In this document: piece after piece, positions 28,976 to 29,673 of the stretch
Position numbering within the stretch: position 1 is the stretch's first letter
How the letters are laid out: every line of letters begins with the position of its first letter
Source of the DNA: Terramyces sp. JEL0728
Taxonomy: Eukaryota > Chytridiomycota > Chytridiomycetes > Rhizophydiales > Terramycetaceae
NCBI GenBank assembly: GCA_027603945.1
Contig: JADIIU010000147.1
Coordinates: forward strand, 1 to 29,673
Direction: 5' to 3'
Length of the DNA stretch: 29,673 bases
The notes under the pieces: model-generated
The model's input: the letters and a program-made list of their open reading frames with translations, nothing else
What the model was told of the DNA's origin: nothing
Databases searched by the model: none
Made by a program: the position numbers and the translations under genes

Positions 28976-29673
28976 AGTTTAACAGTTTCTTGTCTTCGGT
29001 TTCCAGTTGTTGATCTTCGCAGCTTCTTCCCAGTTGTTAGTTTTTCTTGTGTTAACTCTCTTCGGTTTCTGTTAACAACTGAACTGTCTGTTAACTCCAG
29101 TTGTTGATGTTTCTCTTCGGTTTCTGTTAACAACTGAACTGTCTGTTAACTCCAGTTGTTGATCTTCGGTTTCCAGTTGTTAGTTTTTCTTGTCTTCGCT
29201 TCTTCAACAGCAGCTTCTTGAACAGCTTCTTCGACAACAGTTGTTGATGTTAACTCCAGTTGTTGATCTTCGCAGCTTCTTCCCAGTTGTTAGTTTTTCT
29301 TGTCTTCGGTTTCTGTTAACTCTCTTCGGTTTCTGTTAACAACTGAACTGTCTGTTAACTCCAGTTGTTGATCTTCGGTTTCCAGTTGTTAGTTTTTCTT
29401 GTGTTTCTTGAACAGCTTCTTCAACAACAGCTTCTTCAACAGCAGCTTCTTGAACAGCTTCTTCGACAACAGTTGTTGATGTTAACTCCAGTTGTTGATC
29501 TTCGCAGCTTCTTCCCAGTTGTTAGTTTTTCTTGTGTTTCTCTTCGGTTAACAACTGAACTGTCTGTTAACTCCAGTTGTTGATGTTTCTCTTCGGTTTC
29601 TGTTAACAACTGAACTGTCTGTTAACTCCAGTTGTTGATCTTCGGTTTCCAGTTGTTAGTTTTTCTTGTGTTT
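28976..29673. repeat. Complex interspersed minisatellite at window edge
   Basis: About 700 bp built from a few 10-40-bp modules in changing order: AACTGAACTGTCTGTTAACT (five copies, each followed by CCAGTTGTTGAT), CAGTTGTTAGTTTTTCTTGT (six copies), and CTTCTTCGACAACAG or CTTCTTCAACAGCAG stretches that on the minus strand encode VVEEAVQEA-like runs. AACAACTG and CAGTTGTT within the first module can pair as an 8-bp stem. Open frames shift between modules, so it is not one continuous coding repeat. It may be true repeat structure or a misassembly of a repetitive exon. Confidence 0.8.

Overview
This window is a gene-dense, AT-rich piece of a eukaryotic nuclear genome. No bacterial-type operon, rRNA, tRNA, CRISPR array or transposon was seen. 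The gene set points to a flagellated, early-diverging fungal or fungus-like lineage (chytrid, Cryptomycota/Rozella-like or aphelid-like); I cannot assign a species. The reasons are a fungal-type SAGA subunit Spt7 with bromodomain and histone fold, an Rco1-like double-PHD protein, a CatSper auxiliary subunit and an EFCAB10-like protein (both flagellar), and a Crinkler-like N-terminal domain of the kind found in chytrid, Cryptomycota and oomycete proteins.

The dominant signal is the gene structure. Nearly every multi-exon gene looks at first like a set of broken, frame-shifted ORFs. The breaks disappear if introns of only 18-22 nt are removed (GTA at the 5' end, a CTAAT/TTAAC-like branch site, AG 3-6 nt later). 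I placed 34 such introns in 15 genes, 25 of them 19 or 20 nt long, and each restores the reading frame and usually a conserved motif. In the SPT7 gene one 130-nt interruption reads as six such units joined head to tail with no exon between them. UAA stop codons are often embedded in an AATAAA polyadenylation signal.

Layout, left to right: the edge of a 68-bp duplicated segment; a Crinkler-like gene (-); a long Ser-rich disordered protein gene (+) convergent with a short paralogue (-); an ELO fatty-acid elongase (-); an Rco1/PHF12-like PHD gene (-); a shortened eIF3e (-); ribosomal protein eL6 (+) with a telomere-like promoter box; an alkaline-ceramidase-family gene (+) convergent with a pseudouridine-5'-phosphatase-like HAD gene (-). 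Next comes a cluster of five paralogous seven-transmembrane receptor-like genes (13.3-19.1 kb), followed by EFCAB10-like and CatSper-subunit genes (-) only 23 bp apart. Then come a KALxxLG-repeat/PH-domain gene (+), convergent with SPT7 (-), and an acidic E/V/T-rich gene (-) that runs into a complex repeat at the right edge.

The receptor cluster beside CatSper and EFCAB10 suggests, by inference only, a sensory and calcium-signalling neighbourhood for a motile flagellated cell. The other genes are housekeeping. Many gene ends are separated by only 15-50 bp.
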